DNA from: Arthrinium phaeospermum
Lineage: Eukaryota > Ascomycota > Sordariomycetes > Amphisphaeriales > Apiosporaceae
Length of the DNA: 64,000 nucleotides
Assembly (NCBI GenBank): GCA_006503535.1
Contig: QYRS01000012.1
Location: forward strand, 1,798,001-1,862,000
Direction: 5' to 3'
Both the position numbers and the translations under genes were made by a program. The notes under the pieces were generated by a model. That model did not search any database. It worked only from the letters and a program-made list of their open reading frames with translations, and was not told the origin of the DNA. Of the stretch, positions 1-13,113 are shown piece by piece. Numbering within the stretch: position 1 is the stretch's first letter; each line of letters opens with the position of its first letter.

Positions 1-2616
1 GGGATCGCAGAGCACATTGGCCTCTTGAATAAACTATCCAACACCATACGCCGCACTATTAGGGAGTTGCATATTGCTGAAGCAGCTAATGCCGGAGCAT
101 TCAGGATCTGCGACGATGAAGGCAATGGTGCCGAGGGCTTCCTCAAGGAAATATTCACCCGCTACATCCGTGATAACTTCCCTGCGACTAGCGAAGTGAT
201 CCAGGAAAGACTAGGAGGCTCAATGATCTTAAGACGGAAGCTAATGCTATACCGAAGGTCGCGCTATGGAACTACGCCTATCCGAGTGCAGAATGTCCCA
301 TCTCTAGCTAAGACTCGATCACCTTCTCCCAAGCCTGCAGCCGACACACAGGACACATTTACGAGCCACAGAAACGAAGCAACACAATGGCAAGATACGG
401 TTACGAATCGAAATAACGAAGAACTATCATGGCAGGATTCAATCTCCGTAACTGGGAGCGCAACGACACTCGCTCCTGAAAATTTCCGCAAGCCGTCGGC
501 TCCATCAATAGTATCAAGCACCAAGACCATTGCGCTGAGCAGTGACGAAAGCCTTGCTTGCCCACCAGCACCAATAGGGTCCATCAAGCAAATGCAAAAG
601 CAAATAATCATGATGCGAGGAAAGAATACCTGTTCAGGCGAAGAAATCGATGGGATGTCAGGCCAATATTGGGAACATGCAATCAATGCCGTTGCGGAGG
701 TCATGTGCCCCTATTGTTTTTACATGATACCAGCGTCAGATGTCGCCGATCGGGAAAGGTGGAAGTAAGTCATATTGACTCATTGACCCATGGTACACTG
801 ACTGACGTGATAATCAGTTCGCATGTGGTGAAAGACCTTGATGTTTACATCTGTCTCTTTGAAGAGTGCGACTCGGCAACAGATATGTACCATCATAGTA
901 GCCAGTGGCTCGAGCATATGCGACAACATATAGTACGATGGCGTTGTGTTGCCAGGTCCCACGAAGAGTTTTTGGGAAACACTCGGGAGGAGCATGTGGA
1001 GCACATGAAGAGCGAGCACCAAGCAACTCTGACAGAGGCGCAACTTGGCCTGCTCACCGAAAAAGCCGCTCGGCCGATGGGGCCACTGTTCAAATCCTGT
1101 CCCCTGTGTGGCATATTGCAGGGCAGTTCCGATGCTATGGAGGCACACGTAGCAGGGCATCTCAGGTTACTTGCCCTTGAATCTTTGCCTACGTATGAAG
1201 ACGGGGGGTCCAAGCCACTTGAGGAGGACGGAAGTATTACCGGGAACCTCGGCCCAAACAATCGAAGTACAATCCAAAGTTCCATGGCTATACAGCTATC
1301 AGCAGAAGACCCTGCCCTGGGTGGCACCTCTTCCGCCGGAAAAGGATCCTTTGCAAGAAACCTGTTTCGCGACCAAGGCCCTGTCGGCGAGCAGCATAAG
1401 AGACCTGCGGAGGGCACGACAGATATACAACCTATAGAAGATGATGCCCGAAACGATAACGAAGAAGACGGGTGGGACGAAGACGACAACACCGATGAGG
1501 GGGAGGAGGACAAAGACAGCTATGACGAAGACGGAGATATGACGAGCGCCATAGAAAACAGCCGGCGCGCTTACTATGGCTATGACCAGGCAGCTGGATC
1601 GTCTCGTACAGCAGCTCCAGCTTATTCCACAAGTAAGTTCTTGTCACTAGCCAATCTATTACAAATTAGACATGACTAAGGCTCTCAATAGATATAACGT
1701 CCGAGGATGTCGACAGTACACGGACATATGGAGCTCCGGATATATTTGGAGGAAATGAAGAGAACTGTAATTGTATCAGCAAACCATTACCACAAAACAT
1801 GCTTACCAGGTCCTCAGCTTTAGGGATCGATCCAAGCAACTTCTCTGTCGTACCGTCGTCGTATTATGAGCCGGGTAGTGTGAGAGCCATACCTCCCTAT
1901 CCCCCCTTTCCCTGGTCTGATACGGACTATGCTCACTATAAACTTAGGTCTTCAAGGTATTAAGGAGAGAGCCCTGGGACAGGATCACAAGAACGCCTAC
2001 CGAAATAGCTTGGGATTATAAACAGAAACGCTACGTTGGTGTTCAAAGGTTCATTATAATTGCAACCGATCGCGCACAACACAGTACGTGTGTGTAAGTT
2101 ATACCTGGGTCTACCTACCTGTTTTACCTAGTCATGGGTGTGTATATTAATTGACGGAATCTCAGACCAATATTAACGTACGAACGTCGCGGGTGTACCA
2201 AGCCCGGGGTTCAGCCGGATGTTCACGGTATAATATATAGCCAGGGTCGCCGGCCCGAGTTGAAACCGGGCGAGAAGGATTTGGGATACAAACCCGTATC
2301 TTGTACCATGAACCCTCACGAGATTCTCGTGAAAGAGTCCCGGGTTAACTACGCAAAACTAGTCACAATCGACCACAACGCCGATGTGCAGTTCATTGGT
2401 AGCATCACAGAGAGTGACTTCTCTATCGTACGACATGCTGTTGACGATTGCTGGCGGAAGAAGAATCGGCATTCGGACAGGCATTCCAAGTCGAAGTCGA
2501 AGTCAAAGTCAGACTCATCCAAGCAACTCAATGCCGAACCGATAAAACTCAAACCATCCGAACATGAGTCGGCAAACGTCGCGTCATCCAGAAAGGCATC
2601 CAGAAGAACTCACTAA
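1..2616 (+). CDS. acuF-type C2H2 zinc-finger / DUF6590 protein (5' end outside window)
   Basis: The frame is open from base 1, so the start lies upstream. I infer exons 1-764, 818-1632, 1692-1879, 1948-2093 and 2166-2616; all junctions are GT..AG and in phase, giving 788 in-window codons including the stop. The middle holds Cys/His pairs spaced as in the fungal acuF-like C2H2 region (CPYC before intron 1, then CLFEEC..H..H and CPLCG..H..H). An acidic D/E-rich linker follows. After intron 4 comes a DUF6590-like domain (ILTYERRGC, HGIIY, ESRVNYAKLVTIDHN, then AVDDCW), ending in a Ser/Lys-rich tail. DUF6590 has no established function. The finger region suggests nucleic-acid or protein binding, which is inference. 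The frame is clean, unlike several downstream genes. I am sure of the family and fairly sure of the introns. Confidence 0.87.
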
Positions 2617-3886
2617 TAAATTTGCCCCATCCGAATCCGAGGCGGGACTTTAGCCCGAACCCAAAGATCAAGTCGATTTGAAACCCAGACTTAAGTCGAA
2701 AGCTGAGCCATGAAAACGAAGAGGGTCGTGGAGAATACATCATGTAGCATGGCTCAATCTATTTGAATTCAGCTCAGGTTACAAGTATTGCTGAGGGAAA
2801 ACCACTAGTATGACATGGACATGAGGCGACTTTCTTCAGGGCCTGGAGGAGTACAGCCGGACCGAACCATAGCTACAATTGAGAGCATTCTCCCATAACA
2901 TGGTGCGACTGCAGCCATCGCTCGGCATCGGGTTTTTCGATTGCCTTTTCTGCAACGGGGCATAAACTTGGTCCGTTGGATGCGGCCGCTTCCTGGTCAC
3001 CTAAGTGGCAACGTGTTGGTTTTCGCAAAGACGCTGCCGGCTTTCGTCGCTCCGCCGACCGGCGGCGGCGGCTCCAGAGCGCGTGCGAGTTGCGTCAAGA
3101 GCCCGCCGGATCATGGTTCGCCTTGGTGGAGCGACACAGTCTCCTTTGCCATCGTCTATTGGATGAAGGTCTTCAAGGGCGCGACCAATCCTGACTAGGC
3201 TCTGCGGCTACCAGGATGGAATACTGAGACGGTATGGGATCGCTATCAGGATCAGACAGATGAACCGACAGTATGAGAAGGCGGATATTCGTTGATAGCT
3301 TTACGGAAGCTTGGAAAGGGCGCCGGGACGACGGTGCTCGCTTGGGCAAACCATTCATTAGGTGTCTGAAGTGATGACGTGACTGCAGTTTTGCTGCAAC
3401 TTACACAGGAAGCTATATACGTCTATGTGTCCCCTGTAGCGATGCACCTACTGTAAAAGAGTGTGACAAAACGCAGCAATGCATGGCAACCATTAAGCTT
3501 TCCAAGCCAACTTGTTTACAGTTCAATCAGGATCTGACAAAGTGATTAAAGTACGAATTAAGTTGCATGAGTAGGTTGACCGTCAGCTTTCAATAGAGAC
3601 TAAGAAACTTCTATCACCACTTGAAATACAAGGCGAAAATGCCAGGAAGTTGATCAACGGACCACGATGGGGTTGGATCTAGGTGTGAGGCGGAAAAGAG
3701 TATCGCCGGCCATCATCAGCTGGGGCGAAGTCCCCAAACCCGCGCGAGACCCCACTAAGCCTGCACTCAAAGTCGCAGGGCGGCCAGCGGCGTCAACCCC
3801 ACCATCTCATGCCGGCAGTGATGTCAATTGCAACCCATCACCTCCATCCCAGCCGTGTAACAAGAGACGACCAAGATTGAGAGGAC
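2617..3886. other. intergenic, 1.3 kb, no supported gene
   Basis: Two overlapping short open frames at about 2941-3198 are both plausible by eye, but I recognise no domain in either. The surrounding DNA is stop-rich in all frames. I see no transposon ends. It probably holds the 3' UTR of the DUF6590 gene and the promoter of the F-box gene. Confidence 0.4.
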
Positions 3887-5532
3887 ATGATGGTCGCAAA
3901 ACTGTCCGACCTGCCGCCCGAGCTCCTGGACCGGGTCTGCTACTTCGTAGACACCAAAAAGACCCTTGTGCACCTTTCCAGATGCTCGCAGCAGTTGTGC
4001 GCCGCCGCCACCCCACATTTGTACCGTCACATAGACCTGCTCTCGACACCGGCAACAGATGTGGACAGGCATTTGGACACCCTAGTCTCGCTGTTTCTCA
4101 GTCATGCCGAGGTTGCCTCACATGTACGACACCTAGCCATCCGCATGCCCGACAGCAGGGCTCCGCGGGAAGAGTCTACTGTGCGTGCGCCCGAGATTCA
4201 AGAGTTCATCAGGCGGCTAGACGGCATCTTCCCGTCTAGCGACAAGCCGCCTCCCGGATCGGAGGAGCAAACAACCGCCACTACCCCTGGAGCTTACCCG
4301 GAAAGCGACGATGATGGGGATGAAGATGGCGACGATGCTGCCAGCATCTGGAGCACCACCGATGAGGACGAGAGCGAAGAGGAAATTGAGGGCGGCGACG
4401 AAGAAGCCACTAACGAGGACATGAGCGGGAAGCTGTCCCAGAAGGCCACCGAAGTTCAACGCTGGGTGATTCTTGTCATCCTGTTGACCCGGCTTCAGAA
4501 ACTCGAGATACTGGACCTCGAGTTCTCCCAGCCTGCCTACTGCGGCGAGATCTTCGATATGATTCTGCGCTTCAATGAGCGCGCGATAACTGCGAGGCTC
4601 CCCAATATCGACAAGATATGCTTTGGCTACTCATCTGTACCTGCTCGGGGACTACTTTGCGACGGTACCTTCTCCTTTCCTGGCTTGACCTCCGTCTTCC
4701 TGCACCGTGTCACCAGCGGGGCTTCCATGACGTTCTTGGGCGAGCCGAACACCCTTCCCATGCAGCACTTGGAATTGCGAGACTGCCGCCTATCTCCGCC
4801 CGAGCTCGCCAACATCGTCAGATCCGCCAAGAGTCTCAAGTCCTTCGTCTATGAGGTCGGCGAGCCGCGCACCACGTACCAGAGGAGACAGAACATCAGC
4901 TACAGGTCGATCCGAATGGCCCTGGAAAGCCAGAAGGACAGCCTGGAGTCCATTTGGGTGGACTACCCTCACGACTATCTGTTCGATGAGCTCTCGACCG
5001 ACGAAACGAGACCTATAGGTTCGTTCCGTCACTTCACGGCTCTCAAGCGCTTGCGGATCGCGGGCACCTACATATTCGGCTTCGTCTGGACGGATCACCT
5101 GGACGTGAGACGGCTTGTGCGGGCGCTGCCAGACCAGATCGAGCTGGTGCACCTGACCCACGCCGACGAAGACGAAGAGACGATGGAGGGGTGCAGTTGG
5201 TATTGAATGCCAAAGCGGACGGGCAACTACCACAGCTCTCCAAGTTGTTGATGGAAATGTCCCACCCGTACTTTGATTCGCACAAGGACGAACTGAGGAG
5301 GATGAGCCGGCAGGCAAGAGATGTCGGCATGGACATTGGCATCTTCGACAACTACAGCGACGACCGGATCAAGTCGGACCACGACTGGGTGCGGTGCTCG
5401 CGCGCCGGTAACCTGGGCTACAATCGAGAGGAGAGCATGTGGGGGTTCGACGGGGAGGTGCAGTGGCCCAAGCGAGTCTCTGGGTGCATGCAGAGGCCCC
5501 AGTACGGCGAGATTTACATAGATTCTTCATAG
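3887..5532 (+). CDS. F-box protein (one apparent frameshift near 5187)
   Basis: The product starts with an F-box (LSDLPPELLDRVCYFV, then LSRCSQQL), which in known proteins recruits Skp1 of SCF ubiquitin ligases. A very acidic low-complexity stretch (about residues 145-185) and a Leu-rich C-terminal region resembling degenerate LRRs follow and would be the substrate-binding side. The first frame stops at 5206 shortly after a GGGG run at about 5186-5190. Adding one G continues smoothly into the frame that ends at 5532 with an acidic, Trp-containing tail. I therefore annotate one gene of about 548 residues. The start is the first of two adjacent Met codons and places the F-box at the N-terminus as usual. 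The substrate is unknown. If the frameshift is real, the protein is truncated at 439 residues. Confidence 0.78.
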
Positions 5533-8332
5533 CCACGGGTGCGTGCATTTTTCATGGCCGCACGCACACCATGGCGATATTTCCGGAATGTACGTACATG
5601 TAAGCAGTAGTGCGGGCGGGCGGGTTTTGCCAGCCTCATTCCAAGTTACATATTCTACAGTCTGACCAACATAAGCTTGCTCAGGTAGATGCCTCTACGG
5701 AAATACGATATGTAAAAATTCGACTCGGTCCACCGACAGTGAGGCTCGTGGCTCAGGCATCATTTGCCCCCCAAGTAAAAACCCAGGTGCCAGGGGAGGA
5801 CTTTTTCTGGCCAGGGAACATTTCCAGAAAAAAACTTCATCCCAAATAATAATGGGGTTGTGTCTGGTCAGTATTACTTGTACAGTAACAAACTTGGATT
5901 TGCTGTTCGGGAAGGACGGGAGTGAGCGAATGGGATTTCGGAACCCCTGTTATGGGAATCGGCACAGGCGACCGAAAATGCGCAAAAAGCAACTGGTTGC
6001 CTGGAGGGGTAGGGACAGGGGCACAAACTTCTAAGATCCTTGGTCCTTGCTCTGCTTTGGAGAAGGCGGCGAGTGAGGGGCAAGGGGCACCATTAGGCGC
6101 TGGGAAGATGGCAAGGCGCTGCAACAGGCCTCTGCGCAGGAAAGCCCATTGAAGCTCTGCCCAAGGCACATTGGCACCACGCGCCCACCAACACCAACCA
6201 CTGTCCACAAGTCGTTCAGAAATGGGAGAGCCACTGTTTCATCTTAACTTTTGCACTTTGTCCCTGGCTCCGATCTCTTGGCAACCGCCGCGCCTCCAGT
6301 TTTTTCCTGTCGTCTCGGCTGATAATTGCAGGACGGAATGACGAGTGCCCTCGATTGCTATGGGGCTGACACTCCAGTCCCAGTTCGGAGTCTTTTTTTG
6401 GTTGGTCGGTCGGCCCCCCTGCGACTTTTTGCAAACGGCACGCCGCTAATAGCAAGCAAGCATTGAAGCTACAGCAGCGGGCAGGTCGGTGCACTCGGTC
6501 ACGGAGCTGAACGTCCAGGCGATGCTTGGGTCGCAGTATCTAATCTTGAACTGGGCCCGGCTTCGCTATGCTCAATGCGCGCGCGAGAAGCCCTGGAGGA
6601 TGGAGTACATGGAAGAAAAAGAGCAAGAGAAAAATTAACATGCCGAAGCACTCATCCGCGCGTCCACCGTTCCATAAGGTAGTCGGAGGTACCTGATTTG
6701 TAAACATTAATCCATGGCTGTCAATTGTCCCTGGGCTGAGTTAATATTGATGATTGAGGGAAAAAGAAAGGCGCCGCCGGGCCACGTCTACTGCCTACTG
6801 CCCACGTCGGCTGCATTTTGGTTCTTTTGACGCTGCTGGCGTTTTCTTCATGACACCCGCTGTCTGGGCAGCCGACCGCCACTATTGGCGAGCTGGGCCG
6901 CAGCCACACGTCACGTCCGGTCGTATCTGCATGTCGTAGGTGGGAAAGAAGTAAGGTATATACTACTATGGCTCTGCATTGCGTTCACTGTAAACCTGCC
7001 AATCGCCAATATTCCTTGATTACTTAGAAGGTTTCCGACCATTGGGTAGCTGGTGTTACTGTGTTACGCGACTCATGTGAAGATTGAATGTCGTAAGGTC
7101 GCGACTAACGAGCCTACGGCACCCTACCTAGCCGCTAGCTCCCTCGCGCCTCGCGGGGGTGCGCCATGCTGCTGCAAGGAAAAAAGGGCCAAAACCAAAG
7201 GACCAAGATTCAAGATTCAAGAACTCTGACCGACAGCCTGGCGCAGCAACCCCGCCGCCAGCGTGAGGGAGGAGAAGGAAGGAGCAGGAGGAAGCAGAAG
7301 AAGAAGCATGGCCCTCGGAAATACCATCCTCTTGGCACGCCTAGCCGTGCTCATTGGCCATGGGCCCGGGCTGGCAGATGCAAGCAAGCACAAGACCCTC
7401 TCTTCTTGGTCGTCTGCCTCTCTCTGCAGGGCGACGCGCGTGTGTTGTTTAGTTTCCTGCCTGCTTGCAGAAACTCGCGAGCTCCAATGAGTCCATCAAG
7501 TGCCACATGCTGGGCCGGGTCTCGGGTTTCAAAGATAGATCATGATGAACGCACCACCACTGCGTGGTCGAGGCAGTCGGCCACCCCAGAGAGCTGAAAT
7601 AGTACATATGTAGTAGAGCCCAGGGCGCCTATGGGCACAGGCATAGGCAGGACTCAGGAACGGAACTAGCAACATTAAGTGAGGGCATCCATCGAGCAGA
7701 GAGAGAAGAAAAAATCGCTTATTATTAGCAGTAGTGCCCGTACCCGTCCGGCGAGTCTAGCAAGTACCTCCATACACACTTCACGTTACCCAGCGATACC
7801 CTGCTCTCGGGCCCCCCATCCAAGCGGTTCCTGGCGCACGCAACAAGAAAGCAAGAATCAAGGCGAGACATCGCATCGGACCAAGTTCGTTTGCCCAACA
7901 GCTGTGCATATGAGACGAGACATATAACGCTGTCTTCCCAGAGTTTCCCGGTCTGTTATTGACCCATTTCCCATAGACTTTGTCAAATTTGGCCCAGTTG
8001 AGACCTCGCTTGCCTGCTTCCACCCCGCCTGCCCGTCCAGACAAGTGTTCGTGTCTCGTGTATCGCTTGCAGACTGCAGATTGGAGGCACGGATTAGGCA
8101 AGCAACCTTAACTTGACGGCCATTACTGCTTCGAGGTTACATGCAGCAGCAGTAGCATCGGCAGAGCAGGGCAAAACTTGTCAGGTCCCGTCAACTCTCT
8201 TTGGGAGTGAGGGTTGATCGGCATTTGCTTTGCCTACTCTCTCAAGGCTTGCATATACTTGCTTGCCCTTACCTTACATACCTTACGTTATTATACCTAC
8301 CTGCCCCCCCTCAACAAAGAGAAGAAAGAAAG
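5533..8332. other. intergenic, 2.8 kb, no supported gene
   Basis: Only short, unsupported open frames on both strands. The last 250 bases before 8333 are pyrimidine-rich, as in fungal promoters and leaders. I see no repeat family, tRNA or transposase here. Confidence 0.4.
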
Positions 8333-8621
8333 ATGGCGGGCACCAGGCTGCAAAGACCGTCTCCGGTTGCGTTGCAGCAGAAGCCGCCCCCCAACACGCT
8401 GCGCAAGAAGCCACCACCAGTTTCGATGCACAGTCATCCCGCCATGTCCAAGCAGAGACCACCACCACTCCCGGTTTCTTTCGACAACAACGTCAAATCG
8501 TCGCCCGCGGTTCTTACGAGGCGGAGACACGGCTCGCTGTCGGTGGTCAATACGAGCCAAGCGCAATACCAACAGTACCAATACTACGCACCATATCAGG
8601 CCACCCCCACGCTGGACAGTC

Positions 8622-8690
8622 GCAGCAGCAGCAGCAACAACCACAGCACAGCAGCAGCAGCAGCCGCCGCAGCCACGACGGGCACCGGGG
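8622..8690. repeat. CAG/CAA-rich microsatellite in the F-box gene
   Basis: Runs of CAG, CAA and GCC triplets. In one frame they give poly-Gln/Ser, in another poly-Ala. The frame of the gene appears to change in or next to this tract, which is a likely place for length error. Confidence 0.7.
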
Positions 8691-10980
8691 CCGGTCAGCA
8701 GATGTGGTGGTTGATGATAGCACGAGCAGGAAGAATACGACGGCGACCAATACAAATAACCAGTAAGCGAGCCCTTGCATTGAAACGGTATAATTTCCTC
8801 CCCCATGGCCCGAACCACCAGCCGCCTATTTGCGTCTCCACCGTAGTTTGGTGCTACCACCCTTGATGACTTGGTGGACCGGCCCATGTTCACTGACACC
8901 CCAAACTGCCTTGTCTTTTTGATCTCGAGGGGGAGTCCCCTTGTTTAAAGTGGTTTCCGTGCCTGCGTTCAACACGGTTCGCAATTTGGGAGTATGCCCG
9001 GCACCGGCAGCGGCTCCTCTTCTTCTCCTCTCCTCTCATGCGCGAGATGCGAAGGTTTGGGAAGGCGATCGGCATGACATGTTTCCCCATGTTTCGTTAG
9101 CGATCGAACCGAAAGTTTCCCATGAGCGAGCGCTTCGAGTGAGCATTGGCAGCAAAGCAGCACTTGGCACCTATTTCATGCAGGTTCCACCCCTGAAGAT
9201 CTTACCACTTGCTCTCTTCCCCCACCATCGGGCAACCCTGCCATCCACCCACCGACTTACTAGTACTGCCTGCCCCCTTGCACATGTTCGTGGTTAGCGC
9301 TGCGCTGAAAAAAGCACCATCATTTCCACAACTGCCGCTGGCGCAGCTTTTAACCACTTCAGCGACGGCCTCGTACTATTTCGCAGGCCCAGTGGCTTGT
9401 AGCCTCCTTCTGGTAGTATCCTAGAACGGTCTAGACGTAGCGCTCCTGCGAAAAATGGGCAGTCGGTCGTGTTCAAGTGAATGAGATTTGGGGGGGAAAG
9501 AAACAAAGCGAGCGAGCGAGCCCGACAGACAGAGAGAGGCAGGAAACTGCGCATCTTTACTTGTCGTTCTTCACCCCCCTTTTTAAAATCTTCCTACACA
9601 CATACCTCCCTACCTGCCCCTCGCACTCACACCTGCAACGACACCTGCACGTGGGCTGTTGGATCGCCGCGCGTTGTTGAGTTGTATTGCGATACTCCCT
9701 GACCCAGCACGCCAATCATTTTAATCCCTTGAGCGCCCCACGGAACCTGCCGATCGCTCTTACTTGGCCATCCCCGTCCATATGTCTGGGGCCGCACGCC
9801 GATAAACATAACTGACCTGTCCGTCTCTTCTTGCCCATTGACAGATTTGCCGCGAGACCATCCCATCATACAAGAGCCCGTTCTGCCTGCTGTCGTGTAC
9901 ACCCCGGTACGACAACAACCTGCTGAAGCCCGTCAGCGCCCTCGCCCCAGGAGACGAAGCCCTAGTACGATGGTTGTAGCCGCCGACCCCGGCCCTGCCT
10001 TTGTTCCCGTCACCGCCGTTGGTCCCAGGGACCCCAGACCAACATGGACCGAAAGCTCCTTTGGGGCTGTTTATGCCACCCTCCTTCCAGTCGCGCTCTG
10101 CGAAGGCCCCGCCGGCTCCCATCACGCCCGGCCCTACGCGCAGTTCGACAACCGCCCGCAGCCCTTCACGAGGCCCTCCAGCAGCAGCTCCAACGCGAGC
10201 GGGAGCAGCGTCATGACCAGGGAGAGCATCGTCCAGAATGCGCAGCCCCGCCAGCAGCCGCACCAGCTTCGAGTCGTGGGACTCGAGCCCTCGGAAGGCA
10301 GACTTCTCGTCGTGGAACCGACCCTCTCCTATCAAGCAGCATAGCTACAGGAGGAGGGGCCCGGGCGAGTTTTTGCTGCGCTGCCGAGCGAGGTGATGCA
10401 ACTTATCCTGGATCACCTGGGAGACTTACACCTGGAGCCGAGCAGCACCAGCTGTGCAACCTGCATGATGGGACTTCTGCTCCGTTGCTCTCTCCCAGGA
10501 AGCTCTTGGTCCATGCCAGAACAGCACTGTAAGAATCCTACTGGAGAAAGTGTTTCAATTGACCACTAACAAGAAGGTAGCTACGAGAACATTGTATTGG
10601 TAGGAAACGATTCGGCAGTGCAAAAAAACGCTACAAGCTCAATGCCGGTACCCGACTCGTCTGCTTCGGCGCACGCTTCGAGCAAACCCCTCGGTGAGCG
10701 CCATGGTGCACACGCGCTGAAAGTACCAGCAGCTCCCACGGGAACTGCGGTGGGAATACCAGAACCTGGTGGCGTCGGTCATCATGGCCTGTCCCAATTT
10801 TGAGCGACTTGTCGGCCCCATCGTCACATACGATCACACCTGGAACCGGCTCCACCACGCCCTGTCCACCCGCTGGAAGCTCAAGGAGATGAACTGGGTG
10901 GTCGGACCGTCCCCGTACCAACGCCAGCGCCGCATCCGATCGAATTCGAGCGCCGCACAGATGATGGCGCCATCCATGCA

Positions 10981-11363
10981 CGCGCCGCCGGGCGACCTGC
11001 AACCGCAGCAGAGCCTGGCCTTCCTCGACTTCAACCAACTGGAGCCGCCTCAAGACGCTGACATCCACTGCCTGCCGGGCACCTTGACGCCGCTGTCGCT
11101 GGTGGAAACGATGCTGGCACACATGCCCAACATTGAGCATCTCTACTTGAATTTGCCCCTGACCTCGCGCGCCGCCGGGCGACCTGCAACCGCAGCAGAG
11201 CCTGGCCTTCCTCGACTTCAACACCAACTGGAGCCGCCTCAAGACGCTGACCATCCACTGCCTGCCGGGCGCCACCTTGACGCCGCTGTCGCTGGTGGAA
11301 ACGATGCTGGCACACATGCCCAACATTGAGCATCTCTACTTGTCGAATTTGCCCCTGACCTCG
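10981..11363. repeat. tandem direct duplication, 187 + 196 bp
   Basis: Copy 1 is 10981-11167 and copy 2 is 11168-11363. I aligned them by eye. Copy 1 equals copy 2 except for four deletions of 2, 1, 3 and 3 bases, which account exactly for the 9-base difference; I saw no substitutions. Copy 2 reads through as LRR protein, copy 1 does not. The pattern suits an unmerged read or contig overlap better than a biological repeat. Confidence 0.92.
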
Positions 11364-12349
11364 TTTGACGACTCGAGCCTCCTGGCGCTCCCGGCGCTCA
11401 AGACGCTCTGGCTGTCGGATCTGCCCGGCATCACCAGCGCAGGACTTTCCTCGTTCGCGACGCGCCAGAGCGCGCAGGGCCTGACCGCGTTGACGCTGAA
11501 GGACCTCAACATCGCCTCGCTCCCGGCCCTCGTGCGCATCTTCTCGAACCTGGTGTCGCTCGAGAAGTTCTCCTTTGTGCAGAACCGGGCGCCGATCCTG
11601 CCCGCCGACGAGATGATCTGGCTCTTCCCCTACCTGGCCTCCCGGTCGCTGCGGAACCTGCACTGGGACATCCCCGTCAGCGACGTCGCGAACCCGGCCG
11701 ACCCCATCCTGGCCAAGAGCATCGCGGCCGGTGGGTTCCCCTCGCTGCGCTCGCTCCGCGCCCCGAGCGACGCCGAGGGCATGTTCCAGGCGCTGTGCAT
11801 GCCGGTCGAGAAGATCGAGCTGGCTAGTGACCGCTTCCATGGGCGCGGGTTGGCTAACAATAACAACGGCGGCCAACGCAGCGGGCCGACTCGCCTACGG
11901 CGACTTCGCATCAGGCGGCGGCTCAGCAGCAGGCGGCAGTACAGGCGGCGGCCGATAAGTCGGCGTTTTTCAGCCGGAACCTGCACCACGCGCGCCTGGC
12001 GGCGCAGACCCGGATCGAGGCGGCGCGGTCGCGGCCGCGCTACTTTGTGAATGTGATCGACGAGGACGGGTCCGTGGTGGAGAAGTACGGCATGTCCGGA
12101 TACATGGGCCAGGTCGAGTCCAAGATCCGGTACCACTTGTTGCCGGACGCGGGCGCCACCGACGAGAACGGGGGGCTCGTGGACATGGCGGACGTGATGA
12201 TGGGGGACGGGGGCGAGAGTCTGAGCGGCGACCGCGAGGGCTGCTCGGGCCGCTGGAATGCGAACGAGACGAGCGCGGCGGATAAGCGGGATCGGGAGAG
12301 GTGGTGGCATACGGAGAGGGGGCGGTGGCGGCAGGTTGGGCTGGCTTGA

Positions 12350-13113
12350 GGGGGAGGTGAGGTGAAGAGAAGGGAAGGGCATGATGATTGATGGAATGGG
12401 GAAAACACACCTACTTACAACAAACAACATATAATGATATCTACGAAATCAGATAGCGATGACGGGTACTACGGGATCTCTTTGGGTATAATGCGTGGAT
12501 CAAGGAACACGCAGGTTTTCGGAATTTATTGGGTATTGGGTTGCGGATTCAAGGCGCAAGTTTGGATAAACAGGGCTTTTGGGCAAGATTATATCTACTG
12601 GGCTCTCACATACGAATGTAATACTACTTACTATATAGCAGCACGGAATGATACCCCCATATGGATAATCAAATTGGATCTGAAATCGAAGAGTCTATAC
12701 CAAGAAAACTTTCGCTGGCCTTTCATTGTTAAATACCGCGACGACTGAGTATCGGATGACAGGAGTCAAAAGCAATTCGGTGATAACCTACCTCTTTGTC
12801 GGATTTGGGACGGGCTCGGCTCCGATGGTCGGGCCTCTTTTGCGCCGACCACAAATTACAGTGGACGTCATAGCTTTTTGGCCTGGTCCCTAAACCGTCA
12901 TTGAAAAAAGGTGGCGGCGTTATCGCGCGCGAAACAGAAAACGAAACCGCCAACCCAACATTGGCAAACCAACACAACACCACTGCCTGTCTGCCTTGCA
13001 CTTGATCAAGTAGTATTCGATATCATTCTCCGACGACCTCATATACTTCCTAAAAACCACATATCCTCAAAGTGCTATCTCAATTCGTGTAAAGGCGCAA
13101 CAATCACATCACC
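12350..13113. other. intergenic, 0.76 kb
   Basis: Terminator side of the F-box gene and promoter of the Jac1 gene. The 12434-12748 open frame is AT-rich, has no recognisable motif and is probably not a gene. Confidence 0.4.

Larger units (their letters stand above)
8333..12349 (+). pseudogene. F-box/LRR-like protein, disrupted by many indels (gene or assembly damage)
   Basis: A plausible product runs from the ATG at 8333: a basic, Pro-rich N-terminus, a Gln/Ser-rich stretch, a likely intron from about 8765 to 9843, then a Pro/Ser-rich linker. An F-box follows (ALPSEVMQLILDHL, about 10380-10425). Next come the YENIVLVG region, a block around ACPNFERLVGPIVTYDHTWN, and Leu-rich repeats (HLYLSNLPLTSF, LKTLWLSDLPGIT, LTLKDLNIASL). 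The acidic C-terminus ends at 12349. The frame changes at least eight times, for example in the A7 run at about 10622, at about 10693 and 10747, and near 11880. Bases 10981-11363 are a tandem duplication that breaks the LRR part. The protein sequence between breaks is well conserved in character, so error or very recent decay is more likely than old loss. Exact exon ends upstream of 10380 are uncertain. Confidence 0.7.

Noticed and set aside
11031..12430. Long minus-strand frames across the second F-box gene
   Set aside because: Arg/Val/Gly/Pro-rich shadow text; the plus strand carries the F-box and LRR sequence.
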